The position numbers and the translations under genes were made by a program. This document shows positions 44,336 to 55,324 of a stretch of 64,000 nucleotides of DNA, one piece after another. The notes under the pieces are model-generated. The model worked only from the letters and a program-made list of their open reading frames with translations. It did not search any database and had not been told where the DNA came from. How positions within the stretch are numbered: the stretch's first letter is position 1; each line of letters begins with the position of its first letter. This DNA comes from Oscillatoria salina IIICB1 (GTDB lineage Bacteria; Cyanobacteriota; Cyanobacteriia; Cyanobacteriales; SIO1D9). The stretch lies in NCBI RefSeq assembly GCF_020144665.1, contig NZ_JAAHBQ010000017.1, forward strand, positions 1-64,000. Reading direction: 5' to 3'.

Positions 44336-45292
44336 ATGAAACGACCAGCTTGTTTAGTTTTCAACCCGGTTGCGGGACAAAGCAATGCCGAGGAAGATTT
44401 AGAGAACATTCGGGCATTATTAGAACCTGAGTTTGACTTAGATATCCGTCAGACTACGAAAGAGAAAAATGCCAATCAAATTGCTTCGGGTGCGATCGCT
44501 GATGGTGCTACTCTAATTATCGCTTCTGGGGGCGATGGTACGCTTTCTTCTGCTGCGGAAGCGGTGATTAATACGGGTATTCCTCTCGGCGTTATTTCTC
44601 GCGGTACAGCGAATGCTTTTGCTGCTGCTTTAGGTATTCCTGACACAATTGAGGAAGCTTGTCAAACGATTATTGATGGTCAACAAACAATCGTTGATGC
44701 AGCTAAGTGTAATGGTAAACCAATGGTTTTACTTGCTGGAATCGGTTTTGAAGCCGAAACAATTGAAAAAACCGATCGAGAGAAAAAAAGTCGTTTTGGC
44801 GTATTGGCTTATATTCTTGCAGGTTTTCAGCAACTACAGGAACTCGAACCTTTTGAAGCGGTGTTAGAAACTGAAGATGAAATTATTCAAGTTACGGCTG
44901 CGGCGATTACTGTCGCTAATGCGGCACCAGCAACTTCAATTTTGGCACAGGGTCCAGCCGGAATTGTTGCCGATGATGGTTTTTTAGATGTTACTGTAGT
45001 TGCACCCCAAAATGCAACTCAGGCGATCGCTGCTTCTTATCATTTACTCCGCACTGCTTTGGGGAAAACGCCTGCTCAACGTAAAGATATTGGCTATTTG
45101 CGTACTAAAAAGATTAAAATTAATACCGATCCGCCTCAACAAGTTGCTCTCGATGGCGATCTTCTTGGTACTACTCCAATTGAAGTTGAATGTCTCGAAC
45201 AAGCAATAACTTTATTAGTTCCTAAGTCGGATAACGAGCGACCTCCTTCGGTAGAACAACTTACCCAACTTCCTCCTGGAGGAAGAGAATAA
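44336..45292 (+). CDS. Diacylglycerol-kinase-like lipid kinase (YegS/DgkB family)
   Basis: 318 residues. NPVAGQSNAEEDL near the N-terminus and GGDGTLSSAAEAV (G65-T69) form the nucleotide site of the DAGK catalytic fold, and GVISRGTANAFAAALGIP is the second conserved motif. VALDGDLLG near the C-terminus completes it. It phosphorylates a lipid such as diacylglycerol or a related alcohol at the membrane. It stands 93 bases after rsh, and the start lies directly in repeat sequence. The exact lipid is unknown. Confidence 0.87.
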   Translation: MKRPACLVFNPVAGQSNAEEDLENIRALLEPEFDLDIRQTTKEKNANQIASGAIADGATLIIASGGDGTLSSAAEAVINTGIPLGVISRGTANAFAAALGIPDTIEEACQTIIDGQQTIVDAAKCNGKPMVLLAGIGFEAETIEKTDREKKSRFGVLAYILAGFQQLQELEPFEAVLETEDEIIQVTAAAITVANAAPATSILAQGPAGIVADDGFLDVTVVAPQNATQAIAASYHLLRTALGKTPAQRKDIGYLRTKKIKINTDPPQQVALDGDLLGTTPIEVECLEQAITLLVPKSDNERPPSVEQLTQLPPGGRE

Positions 45293-45397
45293 CTTAACTC
45301 AGTAAATCAAAAAATATTTTATATTAAAACAAGGCAAGACTCAATAAAATTGCTGCTGGAATTAGTCGGTAAAGAAATTACCCCTAAAATTAAGTAT

Positions 45398-48300
45398 ATG
45401 CAGCCGTTACCCACTCCCAGCCTCGATCGAATCGTCGATCCTCATCCTCTGAAAATACCACCGCAAACGCCAATTTTTGAAGTGGTGAGGTTACTTGGAG
45501 AAAGACAACCAAGTAACTGTGCATTAATCCAGTCTGAGAAAGGATTACAAGGGATTTTCTCAGCGCGAGATTTTGTCAAGTTAGTGGCTAATGGAGAATT
45601 ATTAGCAAAACCGATTCTAGACGAAAATCAAAGTATTGCTCAAATTAAGCCCAGAAGTACGATCGCGCTAACAGTTACAAAAACGACTAATTTCCTCGTA
45701 GCAGTCAAACTTTTGTTACAACATCAAATTAGTTGTCTGCCAATTGTCGATCCTCTGAGTAATATTTTGGGAGTAGTAACTGCAAAAACTATTCTTGATT
45801 ATTGGGGAAATAGTGAATTATTTTCTCGGCTTCAGGTTGGCGATTTGATGACAGATAGAGTCATAACTGTGTCGCCAACTACAAGTTTGTTAAAAATTAC
45901 TAAAGAAATTGGCAAACAAAAAGCAATTTGTGCAACTATTGCTCATAATTTGGATATCATTGCCCCAGAAGATTTACTTCGCTTTCAGGCAGAAAACCTG
46001 AATTTAGCAGTTACAGAAGCAAGAGAAGTAATTAACGAGCGACTTCTAGCTGTAGTAAAAGTTAAAGATTCATTGCGAGTAGCAGTGCAAAAAATGCAGC
46101 AATTGTCAAGAGAAACTTTAGGCGTAGTTAACGAAGTAGGGGAAATAGTTGGCGCGATCGCACCAACACAATTGCTAAAAGAATTAGGGAAACGGCATCT
46201 CTTACCAGGGCTGCGTCGCTCGCGAAATTTAGTTAATTCAAAACAATTAACCAAAACTCAATTATATCAAGCTATTACCTGTAACTTTCCCAATGGCGCA
46301 ATCGTGGTTTTTGACCGCGATTTACGCTACATTCTAGCTGAAGGAACTGGTTTAGAAGCTGTTGGACTTGCTAAAAAAAGTTTAGAAGGAAAAACCATTT
46401 GGGAAATATTTCCGTTAGAAACTTGTCAAAATCTCGAACCAAATTATCGCGCTGCTTTAGCTGGTCAAACTACTTCTTCAGAAATAAAATATCAAAATCG
46501 TTACTATCTATATTATACCATTCCCTTGAAAAATAAAACAGGTGAAATTGTTGCTGGAATGGTAGTAACCCAAGACATAACTGCTCAAAAAAATGCTGAA
46601 TTAGCTTGGCGCGAAAGTGAATCAATTCTCCGGAACTTTTATAACAGTACCACCGTGATGATGGGAGTAGTGGAACTTCTAGAAAACGATATTTTGCATT
46701 TATCAGATAATGGAGTTACAGCCCGCTTTTTAGGTTTGAATTCCGAAAAAATGCAAGGTAAAACAGCAACTCAGTTGGGGCTTAGTCGAGAAAATATAAA
46801 TCTTTGGCTTGCCAAATATAGAGAATGTGAAATTACAGGCGAGCCAGTAAAATTTGAATATGCCCATACCACCAAAACTGGCTCTATGTGGTTATTAGCA
46901 ACAGTTTGTTACCTAGGCAAAATGAGCAGCAACAAACCCCGATTTTCTTATATAATTGAAGATCTCACCGAGCGCAAGCTAGCCGAGCAACAAATTTTAG
47001 AGCGAGAAAGGGTACTGCGGCAGGTAATTGATTTAGTACCGCACTATATTTTAGCGAAAGATCGCGAAGGAAATTATCTTCTCGCTAATCAAGCAGTAGC
47101 AGATATTTTCCACACCACAGTAGAGGAAATTTTACAGAAAAACGAAGCAGATGTAGCGGCATCTCCGGCAGAAGCCCAAGAATTTCGCGAAGATGATTTA
47201 GAAGTAATTAATAGTGGCAAACCGAAAAAAATTGCTGCCCAAAATGTTACTGCTGCTGACGGGAAAGTGCGTGTTGTCCAAGCAATAAAAATTCCCTTTA
47301 AGCCAATTGGTTCAGAGCAAACAGCAGTATTGGCAGTTGCTAGTGATATTACCGAACTGAAACAAGTAGAACAAGAACTACGAGAAAGTGAAGCAGCAAT
47401 TCGGGCATTGTATCAAGTAACAGCTTCAGGTAAATTAAGCTTCAGCGATCGCGTGAAACAAATGCTGGAAATGGGCTGTCGGCGGTTTAATCTCGAAATT
47501 GGCATTCTCGCAGAAATTCAAGATAATAATTATCAGGTGAGAGCGGTACAAGCTCCCCAAAACCAAATTAGTCCGGGCGCTGTATTTGACTTGAAACAAA
47601 CTTATTGCCAAGAGACGCTTAAATCTGAAGAACCAGTTTACTTTGAGTCAGCAGCAGATAGCGAATGGCGAAAACATCCTGCTTACCAAGCATTTCGATT
47701 AGAAGCTTATCTCGGTACGCGCATCATAGTTGGTAAGAAAATTTTTGGAACGCTCAATTTTTCCAGCCCCAACAAACACAATCGCTGCTTTAGATCCGTA
47801 GACAAAGAGCTATTAAAATTAATGGCACAGTGGATTGGAGATGAATTAGAGCGACAAGCAACCCAGGAAGCGCTGCAACAGCAACTCGAACGAGCAAAAA
47901 TTCTCAAGCAAATAACTCAAGAAATTCGCTCGACTTTAGACACCCAGGAAATTTTTCAAACTACAGCAAGGCAAATTGGTCAAACCTTTAAAGTCGATCG
48001 CTGTTTAATTCATAGTTATATTTTCGACGGCAAGGAAGCAAAAATTCCCTTCATGGCAGAATATTTAGCTTCCTCAGTCACATCAGTAATTAATTTACAA
48101 GTACCAGTTCAAGGTAATCCTCACGCACAAGAACTATTAAAAAGCGATCGCGCGAGATCTTCTGATAACTTTTACACCGACCCTCTACTCGCCCCAGTAA
48201 GCTCATTGTGTCGGCAAATTAACCTCAAATCAATGCTTGCAGTGCGAACTTCCGATCAAGGTAAACCCAACGGCGTCATTGCACTACAGCAGTGTAACGA

Positions 48301-50491
48301 ATTTCGCCAATGGACGGCGGAAGAAATCAGTTTACTCGAAGACATCGCCGAACAAGTAGGTATAGCCCTCGAACAAGCTCGACTCCTCGAACAACAAAAG
48401 ATCGCCTATCAACAACTAGCCAAAAACAACCTGGAACTCCAAACAGCGAGAAAAGCTGCTGATGCTGCTAACCAAGCCAAAAGTGAATTTTTAGCAGTCA
48501 TGAGCCACGAAATTCGCACCCCAATTAATGCCATCATCGGCGGAAATCAGCTTTTGCTCGAAAGTGAGTTATCTCCCCAAGACCGAGAATTAGCCCAAAT
48601 CGTCGATAGCAGTAGCCATGCTTTACTCAGCATTGTGAACGATATTCTCGACTTTTCCAAAATCGAATCCAAAAAACTCGAACTGGAAACTACTCCCGTA
48701 GAGTTAGCAAGTTGTATCGAAAGCGCGATCGATTTGGTCGCACCTCAAGCAACGAAAAAAAATCTGGAATTAGTGTACTCGATCTCTGGAGAAACTCCCT
48801 TTTGTATTTCCGGAGATGCCTTGCGACTGCGGCAAATTTTAGTTAACTTACTCAGTAATGCGATCAAATTTACCGAAACTGGAGAAATTGTCCTCTTTGT
48901 TAGCGCCGCACCCGCCAAGCAAAAGAGAAACTCAGGAAATCTTTACGAAATTCAATTTGCCATTAGCGATACAGGTATTGGGATTCCGCGCGATCGCCTG
49001 CATAAATTATTTAAAGCCTTTAGTCAGGTAGATTCTTCCACTACCAGAACTTATGGCGGTACTGGTTTAGGTTTAGCAATTTCCCAACGTCTCAGCAAAA
49101 TGATGGGCGGTAGAATGTGGGTAGAAAGCCAAGGTGGTCTTGCTGGAAATCCTCCTCGCAATTGGCAAATCAGAGTAAGTACGCCGACACCAGTTATCCT
49201 CAGCCAAACCCCAGTAACTACCTTTTATTTCACAATAGTTTGTCCCTCAGTCAGTTGTAGTGCTCACCTCAGCAATCATGTCCAACATCTAGCAGGAAAA
49301 CGCTTGCTAATCGTCGATGATAGTGCTACTAATCAGCAAATTCTTGCCCGACAAACTAAATCTTGGGGGATGCTACCTACTACAGCTAAATCAGCCTCAG
49401 AAGCCCTTGATTTGCTCGATCGCCACCATTTCGATCTTATAATTTTGGCTCGGCAAATTGGAGAGATGGATGGCTTTACCTTCGCTAGACAAATCCACTC
49501 ACGTCCTCAAACTTCTTGCTTACCGGCGATCGTCTTAACTCCACTGTCCGAGACTAAAGTAGTTCCTCCGGCAAGGTTAACTTCTTTTGTCACTTTCTTA
49601 CACAAGCCAATTAAACAATCTGACTTATATAATGCCCTCAGCAAGATTTTTATGGAACAACCAAATCAGGAATTAAGCACAAATAAGCTGGTAATTGACT
49701 CGGAATTAGGTCGCAAGCAACCAATAACAATTCTCTTAGCTGAAGACAATCCAGTTAACCAAAAAGTTGCTTTAGCAATGCTCGCTCGCTTAGGATACCA
49801 AGCAGATGTAGCTATGAATGGACTCGAAGTCCTGGTAGCATTAAAAAGACAAGATTACGATTTAGTCTTAATGGACGTGCAAATGCCCGAAATGGACGGA
49901 ATTGAAGCAACACAGCGAATTTATGCCGAAATCAGCCCAGCCAAACGTCCCTACATTATCGCCATGACAGCTAACGCTAGCGATAGCGATCGCCAATTTT
50001 GTCTCGAAGCAGGAATGAATTCATATTTGAGTAAACCAGTCAAGCTAGAAACACTCAGCAAAGCTTTGGATAATTATTACCAACAAAAGCAGTCCCCATC
50101 AAAATTGTCAGTGACAGAAAAGTCTTCTTCAACAGATGAGATAATTGACGAGCAAGCTTGGATTTCATTAACAGAAATAGTTGGTTCTGAATCGAAAAAA
50201 ATTATTCTCGAAATAATCGACTCTTATTTAGAAGATACACCAAAACTACTAAAAATAATTAATCGCGCAATTACTACGGGTGAGGTAAAAGATTTACAAT
50301 ATGCAGCACATACGTTAAAATCCAGCAGTGCTATGTTAGGTGCAAGCAAAATTTCTCAACTTTGTTTGGAATTAGAAAAAATGGCTAAACAGGGTCTAAC
50401 AGTAGCACCAGAATTTAGTCGAGTCATCGCAACTGAATACGAACGAGTAAAAACAGCTTTAGCACAAAAAAGAGAATTATATAATCGCTAA
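45398..50491 (+). CDS. Large hybrid histidine kinase: CBS, PAS, GAF, kinase, two receivers, HPt
   Basis: About 1697 residues from ATG at 45398 (TTG at 45350 adds 16). Order: CBS domains (1-270), three PAS (about 290-665, the first with [16 protein letters not shown]), two GAF (about 670-1000), HisKA with phospho-His1037 (SHEIRTP), HATPase (N box [12 protein letters not shown]1 DTGIGIP), receiver 1 (from [12 protein letters not shown]), receiver 2 (from [12 protein letters not shown], phospho-Asp1493 in [11 protein letters not shown]), HPt with His1638 (AHTLKSSS). No membrane segment is seen, so it is a cytoplasmic sensor. In receiver 1 the phospho-acceptor Asp is replaced by Ala1351 (LIILARQIG), so it cannot take a phosphate. 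The relay probably runs His1037, Asp1493, His1638 to an unknown regulator. Confidence 0.93.
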   Translation: MQPLPTPSLDRIVDPHPLKIPPQTPIFEVVRLLGERQPSNCALIQSEKGLQGIFSARDFVKLVANGELLAKPILDENQSIAQIKPRSTIALTVTKTTNFLVAVKLLLQHQISCLPIVDPLSNILGVVTAKTILDYWGNSELFSRLQVGDLMTDRVITVSPTTSLLKITKEIGKQKAICATIAHNLDIIAPEDLLRFQAENLNLAVTEAREVINERLLAVVKVKDSLRVAVQKMQQLSRETLGVVNEVGEIVGAIAPTQLLKELGKRHLLPGLRRSRNLVNSKQLTKTQLYQAITCNFPNGAIVVFDRDLRYILAEGTGLEAVGLAKKSLEGKTIWEIFPLETCQNLEPNYRAALAGQTTSSEIKYQNRYYLYYTIPLKNKTGEIVAGMVVTQDITAQKNAELAWRESESILRNFYNSTTVMMGVVELLENDILHLSDNGVTARFLGLNSEKMQGKTATQLGLSRENINLWLAKYRECEITGEPVKFEYAHTTKTGSMWLLATVCYLGKMSSNKPRFSYIIEDLTERKLAEQQILERERVLRQVIDLVPHYILAKDREGNYLLANQAVADIFHTTVEEILQKNEADVAASPAEAQEFREDDLEVINSGKPKKIAAQNVTAADGKVRVVQAIKIPFKPIGSEQTAVLAVASDITELKQVEQELRESEAAIRALYQVTASGKLSFSDRVKQMLEMGCRRFNLEIGILAEIQDNNYQVRAVQAPQNQISPGAVFDLKQTYCQETLKSEEPVYFESAADSEWRKHPAYQAFRLEAYLGTRIIVGKKIFGTLNFSSPNKHNRCFRSVDKELLKLMAQWIGDELERQATQEALQQQLERAKILKQITQEIRSTLDTQEIFQTTARQIGQTFKVDRCLIHSYIFDGKEAKIPFMAEYLASSVTSVINLQVPVQGNPHAQELLKSDRARSSDNFYTDPLLAPVSSLCRQINLKSMLAVRTSDQGKPNGVIALQQCNEFRQWTAEEISLLEDIAEQVGIALEQARLLEQQKIAYQQLAKNNLELQTARKAADAANQAKSEFLAVMSHEIRTPINAIIGGNQLLLESELSPQDRELAQIVDSSSHALLSIVNDILDFSKIESKKLELETTPVELASCIESAIDLVAPQATKKNLELVYSISGETPFCISGDALRLRQILVNLLSNAIKFTETGEIVLFVSAAPAKQKRNSGNLYEIQFAISDTGIGIPRDRLHKLFKAFSQVDSSTTRTYGGTGLGLAISQRLSKMMGGRMWVESQGGLAGNPPRNWQIRVSTPTPVILSQTPVTTFYFTIVCPSVSCSAHLSNHVQHLAGKRLLIVDDSATNQQILARQTKSWGMLPTTAKSASEALDLLDRHHFDLIILARQIGEMDGFTFARQIHSRPQTSCLPAIVLTPLSETKVVPPARLTSFVTFLHKPIKQSDLYNALSKIFMEQPNQELSTNKLVIDSELGRKQPITILLAEDNPVNQKVALAMLARLGYQADVAMNGLEVLVALKRQDYDLVLMDVQMPEMDGIEATQRIYAEISPAKRPYIIAMTANASDSDRQFCLEAGMNSYLSKPVKLETLSKALDNYYQQKQSPSKLSVTEKSSSTDEIIDEQAWISLTEIVGSESKKIILEIIDSYLEDTPKLLKIINRAITTGEVKDLQYAAHTLKSSSAMLGASKISQLCLELEKMAKQGLTVAPEFSRVIATEYERVKTALAQKRELYNR

Positions 50492-50509
50492 TTAATATAT
50501 ATTTATTTT

Positions 50510-52036
50510 ATGGACAAAATTAAAGAAATATGGATACAAGCGGCTATATTTTTTATTGTTGGCATTATTTGGCGCCTACCTTTTCAAAGTAAAATTTTGC
50601 ACGAATGGGATTCAGTTAATTTTGCTTTAGCTTTAGATAAATATGACCTCCGCTTACATCAACCTCATCCACCGGGGATGTTTTTTCTTTATATTTTAAG
50701 CGGTCGTTTATTTAACTTTTTTTTAGACGATCCTAATGCTAGCTTAGTTTGGGTTAGTACGATCGCTACTGGTTTCGCCGCCGCAACTATTTTTATTTTA
50801 GGTCAGACCTGGTTTGGTCGTCAAACAGGTTCAACGATCGCACTTTTAATGTTAAGCAGTCCCTTGATTTGGTTTCAAGGAGAAGTCGCTCTTTCTTATA
50901 TGTTAGAGTTCTTCTGGGTGCTGTTAATTGTTTGGGGTTGTTATCATCTACGCTACGGTAATAAATTAGTTTTTTTCTCCACGGCAATTTTCTTAGGATT
51001 AGCCGGAGGTATTCGCCCAAACACGCCATTTTTCTTGTTTCCTTTGTGGGCGATCGCGGTTTTTCTTGGCTGCCGCGAACATAAATATAAATTTACAGAT
51101 GTTATTCTTGCTGTTATTTTGGGCTTAATTAGTGTCTGTGTTTGGCTAATTCCTATGGTGGCTTCCTCCGGAGGAATTGACGAATTCTGGCAAACAATGC
51201 AGCCTTGGCTAGAAAAACACCCCAAAGATGGCATCGGACGCAGCTTACTTGATGAAGATAATGTTAGTAGTTTAGAAGGAGTTTATCTCAATTTTAAACT
51301 CCTTCTAGAAGCCGTACTTTATGGAATTGGCTTCGGACTTTTTCCGCTTATTTGGTGGTTGGGCGATTCAAGAAAACAATTAAAGCAAAAATTCCTCAAA
51401 GATTGGCGCTGGCAAACTTTACTAATTTGGCTTTTACCAGGGTTGATTTATCTAATTTTTGTTCACATCAAACGCTTAGGACATTCTTTTACAATTTTAC
51501 CAGTTTTTATCATTATTGCTGGCATTGCTATCGCTGAAGCTAGTAAAAGTTGGCAAAAGAAACAGCAAAAAGCTAAAGTTATCTTACCAGGAATTATCTT
51601 TTTGGGGAATATTTTATTTTTTACTTTAGGTCCCGCTAACTGGCAAACTTCTCTTCCCACTTGGGAGACAATCATACAATACGATCGCTATATTAGCGAA
51701 CGAGTTGCGGCAATCAGTCGCCGATTTTCCCCCACAGAAACAATGGTTTTAACTACCGGAAGAAATGGTCGCATCCGCGAATTTTACCTAGCTGAATATA
51801 GCGGAACTGGTTACGATTCTCAGCCCGGAGAAGCAGAAGAAATCATTACTTTACCAGAGAATATTCGCAATTTAGTTTTATTTGAAGATAAAGTCTTATC
51901 TGATTTAGAAAGCGAACCAGAATATGAAACAATTACTCTCCCTTCTCAAGCGACAATTCGTTATTTAACTTGGGATGAAGATCGACAAGTTAAGTTAAAT
52001 AAATATTCCTTGTCCATAGAAGAAAAAAATGAGTAA
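50510..52036 (+). CDS. GT-C-type membrane glycosyltransferase (PMT/ArnT-like)
   Basis: 508 residues with roughly ten membrane segments. HEWDSVNFALALDKYDL in the first external loop, and HPPGMFFLYILSGRLF right after, fit the GT39/PMT_2 superfamily, in which an acidic residue in that loop takes part in transfer from a polyprenyl-phosphate sugar. The C-terminal 130 residues are soluble (FSPTETMVLTTGRNGRIREF). It begins 18 bases after the kinase gene, so they may be co-transcribed. Substrates are not known. Confidence 0.72.
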   Translation: MDKIKEIWIQAAIFFIVGIIWRLPFQSKILHEWDSVNFALALDKYDLRLHQPHPPGMFFLYILSGRLFNFFLDDPNASLVWVSTIATGFAAATIFILGQTWFGRQTGSTIALLMLSSPLIWFQGEVALSYMLEFFWVLLIVWGCYHLRYGNKLVFFSTAIFLGLAGGIRPNTPFFLFPLWAIAVFLGCREHKYKFTDVILAVILGLISVCVWLIPMVASSGGIDEFWQTMQPWLEKHPKDGIGRSLLDEDNVSSLEGVYLNFKLLLEAVLYGIGFGLFPLIWWLGDSRKQLKQKFLKDWRWQTLLIWLLPGLIYLIFVHIKRLGHSFTILPVFIIIAGIAIAEASKSWQKKQQKAKVILPGIIFLGNILFFTLGPANWQTSLPTWETIIQYDRYISERVAAISRRFSPTETMVLTTGRNGRIREFYLAEYSGTGYDSQPGEAEEIITLPENIRNLVLFEDKVLSDLESEPEYETITLPSQATIRYLTWDEDRQVKLNKYSLSIEEKNE

Positions 52037-52136
52037 AGTTAACCTACAAATGTCATTCTGAGGAAAATTAACCTACAAATGTCATTCTGAGCGAAGCGAA
52101 GAATCTAAGGAGATCCTTCGCTTCGCTCAGGATGAC
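52035..52136. repeat. Direct and inverted repeat block
   Basis: A 28-base unit that contains TTAACCTACAAATGTCATTC occurs twice (52035-52062 and 52064-52091, one difference). The end of the second copy starts a 26-bp hairpin (52081-52106 with 52111-52136, two mismatches, loop AAGG) built of GCGAAGCGAA and TTCGCTTCGC. It lies between convergent genes and may act as terminator for both. Confidence 0.85.
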
Positions 52137-52183
52137 AACTAATACCAATAATATCAAATATTTTCACTGTATCTACAAGTAGA

Positions 52184-54301
52184 TTATTGCTGTTTGAGAA
52201 TAACCAAAGTAAGATCGTCAAACATTTTCTGCAAACCGATATGTTTTCGCAAATCATCAATAACCACTTGTTTAATTTCTTCAGCCGAATAGTGACGATT
52301 AAGCTGAATCACCTCGCAGAGTCTTTCTAGTCCGTAATGAACGCCAGAAACATCTTCAGCTTCAGTAATTCCGTCAGTGTAAAGAACGACTAGATCTCCA
52401 AGATTTAACTGAATATTTTCTCGAGCGATAAAATCAGCAATTTCTGGTTCTAAACCAATCGGAAAACCTAAATCAATCGTGTCGATACGTTCAATTTCGC
52501 CGTGAGAACGAACGATAATTGTTTCCTCGTGTTGTCCGCTAATACTAAGTTTGCCGTCAAAGTAATTTAAGATAACCAAAGTGAGATTTTTATCCGAGTT
52601 CATGCGCTGGATATTTTGATAAATAGTGCGGTTGAGAGTGTTGAGAAACTTGACAGGATCGGTTTCGCGTATTTCTTGCAAAGTACGCACTGCCGTTTGT
52701 GTCATTACCATCAAAATACCGCTTTCTAAACCATGTCCAGTAACATCGCCAATGCCAATAGTAACTACGCCATCAGTATGCAGGACATCGTAGTAGTCAC
52801 CGCCAACTTCTTCAGCAGGTTCCATATAACCAGCAATATCAAGTTTTTTAATAGCTTTAAGTTCTGCGGGTTTAGGTAAAATTAAGTGTTGCATCTGACG
52901 CAAGAGATCCAATTCGGCACTAAGGCGAACATTTTCGGCTTTCAAGCGTTTGTAAAGAATGGTAATTTCTTGATTAGCTTGGGCGAGTTGGGCGGTGCGG
53001 GATTTGACTTTATCTTCGAGGTTTTCAATTAACTCTTTTAACTGTCCCGCCATTTGATTAAAGGATGCGGCTAGTTTTTCAAGTTCGATGCTACCTTTAG
53101 CTTCAACGTGCTGTTCAAGTTCGCCATTGGCAATTTTTTCGGAAGCTTGAGAGACTCGATGGATAGGTTGAGTAATCCAGCGAGCAGTAATAATTCCTAT
53201 TCCTACGGCGACAATTAAGGCAACAACGCATAACAGGATGGTAATGCGGGTATTTTGGTTAATTTCTGCCATGAAATCTGATTCTGGTACGACGACAACA
53301 ATTAACCAGTCAAGCCCAAATTCATCTTGATAGGGGGTGACTTGTAGTAGTTGGCGAGATCCATCTAGTCTAAAGCTAAGTTGTTGGGGAGTGTCAATGT
53401 GTTGAAAATCTTGAAATTTCTGTTCGAGAAACTCGACTGTAGCTTGAATGAGAGAGCTTTTGCTTTCGCTAGCTGGGAGGCGCTGCTGTTGGTTATTTTC
53501 GCTCAAAAAAGGTGGATTACCAGTGGAGGAGGAAATGAGTAAGCCGTTGCGCTCCATAATAAAGATTTTGCCAGTTTTGCCGATTTCGAGAGTGCTAAGA
53601 AAATCAGCGATCGCCAATAATGATAAGTCAACAGCAAATACTCCTTCTAACTCTGCCTCGCTGTTATAAACTGGACGCACGGCAGGTAAGGCAAGATTGG
53701 GATAAGGAGCTGCCCAAACGTAAATTTCCCCCCAGACAGGCTTTTCTGCGTCTTTGGCGGCTTGATACCAGGGACGAGTCAGGAGATCGTAACCGGGAAC
53801 TACAGATAACAATTTCGTGCGAGATCCCTTCTTCTCCGTAGCGTAAGTTTCAAACTCACCGTTAGGAGATTCACCTGTCCAATAAGCAACATTAGGTAGT
53901 TTACCGGGAACTTGTTCTGCACCGCTAAAAATTTCTTCCTCAGTACCGACATAAATGTAACTTGTTTCTGGATGTCGCTGGATCTGCTGCCAAAAATGAA
54001 GTTCTAATTCCGAGAAATCATTTAAGCTTAATTGTCCTAAACTTAGTGCATCGGCGTTAGCATGATTAATCGCGTGAGGTACGGCTAAATAGTTCCGCAG
54101 GCGTTCCTCAACGCGATTGGTAACTTCTGCATGGAGTTGACTAGCGAGATCGTTGACTGCTTTTTCAGCGCTTCTCAAGGAAAGATACCCTACTAATCCC
54201 ACTGCGGCAACGATTTGCAAGACAAAAGGGATTACAAGGGTAGTTCGTAGAGGAACTTTGCGAGAGATTTTCGTTACCACCAGGCTGAGAAATTCGATCA
54301 T
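52184..54301 (-). CDS. Cache-HAMP-PP2C phosphatase (SpoIIE/RsbU type)
   Basis: 705 residues. One membrane segment near residue 25, then a double Cache sensor outside (with TSYIYVGTEEEIFSGAEQ and YDLLTRPWYQAAKDAEKP), a second segment near 355, HAMP (about 375-428), coiled coil, and a SpoIIE-type phosphatase (about 500-705). Metal-site motifs are present: GGDYYD, GDVTGHG, YTDGITEAED, FDDLTLVIL. In this family the substrate is often a phosphorylated anti-sigma antagonist. The external domain probably binds a small ligand. No partner-switch genes are close by. Confidence 0.92.
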   Translation of the reverse strand: MIEFLSLVVTKISRKVPLRTTLVIPFVLQIVAAVGLVGYLSLRSAEKAVNDLASQLHAEVTNRVEERLRNYLAVPHAINHANADALSLGQLSLNDFSELELHFWQQIQRHPETSYIYVGTEEEIFSGAEQVPGKLPNVAYWTGESPNGEFETYATEKKGSRTKLLSVVPGYDLLTRPWYQAAKDAEKPVWGEIYVWAAPYPNLALPAVRPVYNSEAELEGVFAVDLSLLAIADFLSTLEIGKTGKIFIMERNGLLISSSTGNPPFLSENNQQQRLPASESKSSLIQATVEFLEQKFQDFQHIDTPQQLSFRLDGSRQLLQVTPYQDEFGLDWLIVVVVPESDFMAEINQNTRITILLCVVALIVAVGIGIITARWITQPIHRVSQASEKIANGELEQHVEAKGSIELEKLAASFNQMAGQLKELIENLEDKVKSRTAQLAQANQEITILYKRLKAENVRLSAELDLLRQMQHLILPKPAELKAIKKLDIAGYMEPAEEVGGDYYDVLHTDGVVTIGIGDVTGHGLESGILMVMTQTAVRTLQEIRETDPVKFLNTLNRTIYQNIQRMNSDKNLTLVILNYFDGKLSISGQHEETIIVRSHGEIERIDTIDLGFPIGLEPEIADFIARENIQLNLGDLVVLYTDGITEAEDVSGVHYGLERLCEVIQLNRHYSAEEIKQVVIDDLRKHIGLQKMFDDLTLVILKQQ

Positions 54302-55040
54302 GGAGGATCTCGCTCTAACATCAATCAGAGCAGTTTTTACTTGCGCAGACTCCAGCGCTAATACGCCGCAGCTAATACCTTTCTACTCTAAATAAAGTCT
54401 TTAGGTAAACATTAAGAAGTTTTTTTGAGATGAATAAATATTAGTTTGTTAGTTTGATTCGTAACTGTTGAATTTATTTCTACTTGCTTGGTTAACTCAT
54501 GCCTACTGTTAAAAATCTTGGTTGTCAATCTCAAAAAATATGTTAAGAGATTTTATCAGAAAATTGTCGCTGGAGTTGAGCTGATTTCGACTTCGCAATT
54601 AATTCGCTAGATTTCTATAAGTTTTATTTCGATATCGATTATCAAGTTGAATTTAGCAGTATTTTAAGCTACTATTGTCTTAGTGGGTGAGAGTTTTTTA
54701 ACTAGCGCGATTAGAACGGAATTCGATTGTTAAATCAGCAGAGCGAGGCAAAAGTTTTGTCTTTTCGGCTCAAGTTAAAAATTACTAGCGTTGTAGTTCG
54801 GTCCAAGCTGCATCGGGAGAGCAATAATTTCTACACTTGTCTTCCCTCGTCTAGATTGTATCCAGTATCAATCCTGCAACTCTCCCTCCGCACTTAGCGA
54901 TCGGGTACGCAGCAAGCACTGTAATGAATGAAAAAACAAATATGCAGTAAGTGAAGTTACTGCGACTAATCGTTGGGTTAGTTCACAGAAGTTAATAGAC
55001 CTTACCCAACTTGCTCTTTTGCTCAACTTTTAGTTACGTT
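54302..55040. other. Long spacer between phosphatase and small membrane protein genes
   Basis: 739 bases between divergent genes. I see no tRNA-like T-loop and no frame worth calling. 54302-54700 is AT-rich; 54740-54960 is less so (with CATCGGGAGAGC and GCACTTAGCGATCGGG) and might be transcribed, but nothing proves this. Confidence 0.4.
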
Positions 55041-55319
55041 ATGAAAACGATCTCGAAATGGATCGCAATTGGAATTATTGAACTCATTTTTTGTTTCTGG
55101 CTATTAGGTAAAGCCGCTAATTTAGTTAGTTCTCCTAGTAACCTAAAAGTTTTGTCTGGTGTCGTCTGTTACCTAGCTGGCTTATTAGTAATTCCCGGAG
55201 TTTCTATCAGTTATGCAGCACATCAAATTACTGACGCTAAACGCCGACAAAAACAACTAAAACAAGCTTTTCCTGATGAAGAAACTTCGGTAATTCAATT
55301 GTTAGATTTAAAAAAATAA
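55041..55319 (+). CDS. Small membrane protein
   Basis: 92 residues from ATG at 55041 (a frame from TTG at 55011 adds ten). Two membrane segments: WIAIGIIELIFCFWLLG and VLSGVVCYLAGLLVIPGVSI, with a basic, Gln-rich tail (AKRRQKQLKQAF). No family recognised. It ends five bases before the SPFH gene, so it is in one operon with it and may be its partner in the membrane. Confidence 0.65.
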   Translation: MKTISKWIAIGIIELIFCFWLLGKAANLVSSPSNLKVLSGVVCYLAGLLVIPGVSISYAAHQITDAKRRQKQLKQAFPDEETSVIQLLDLKK

Positions 55320-55324
55320 CGACC

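Noticed and set aside
54740-54960. Possible structured RNA or tRNA in the long spacer
   Set aside because: No T-loop, anticodon arm or CCA-end pattern, and no clear hairpin followed by a T run.
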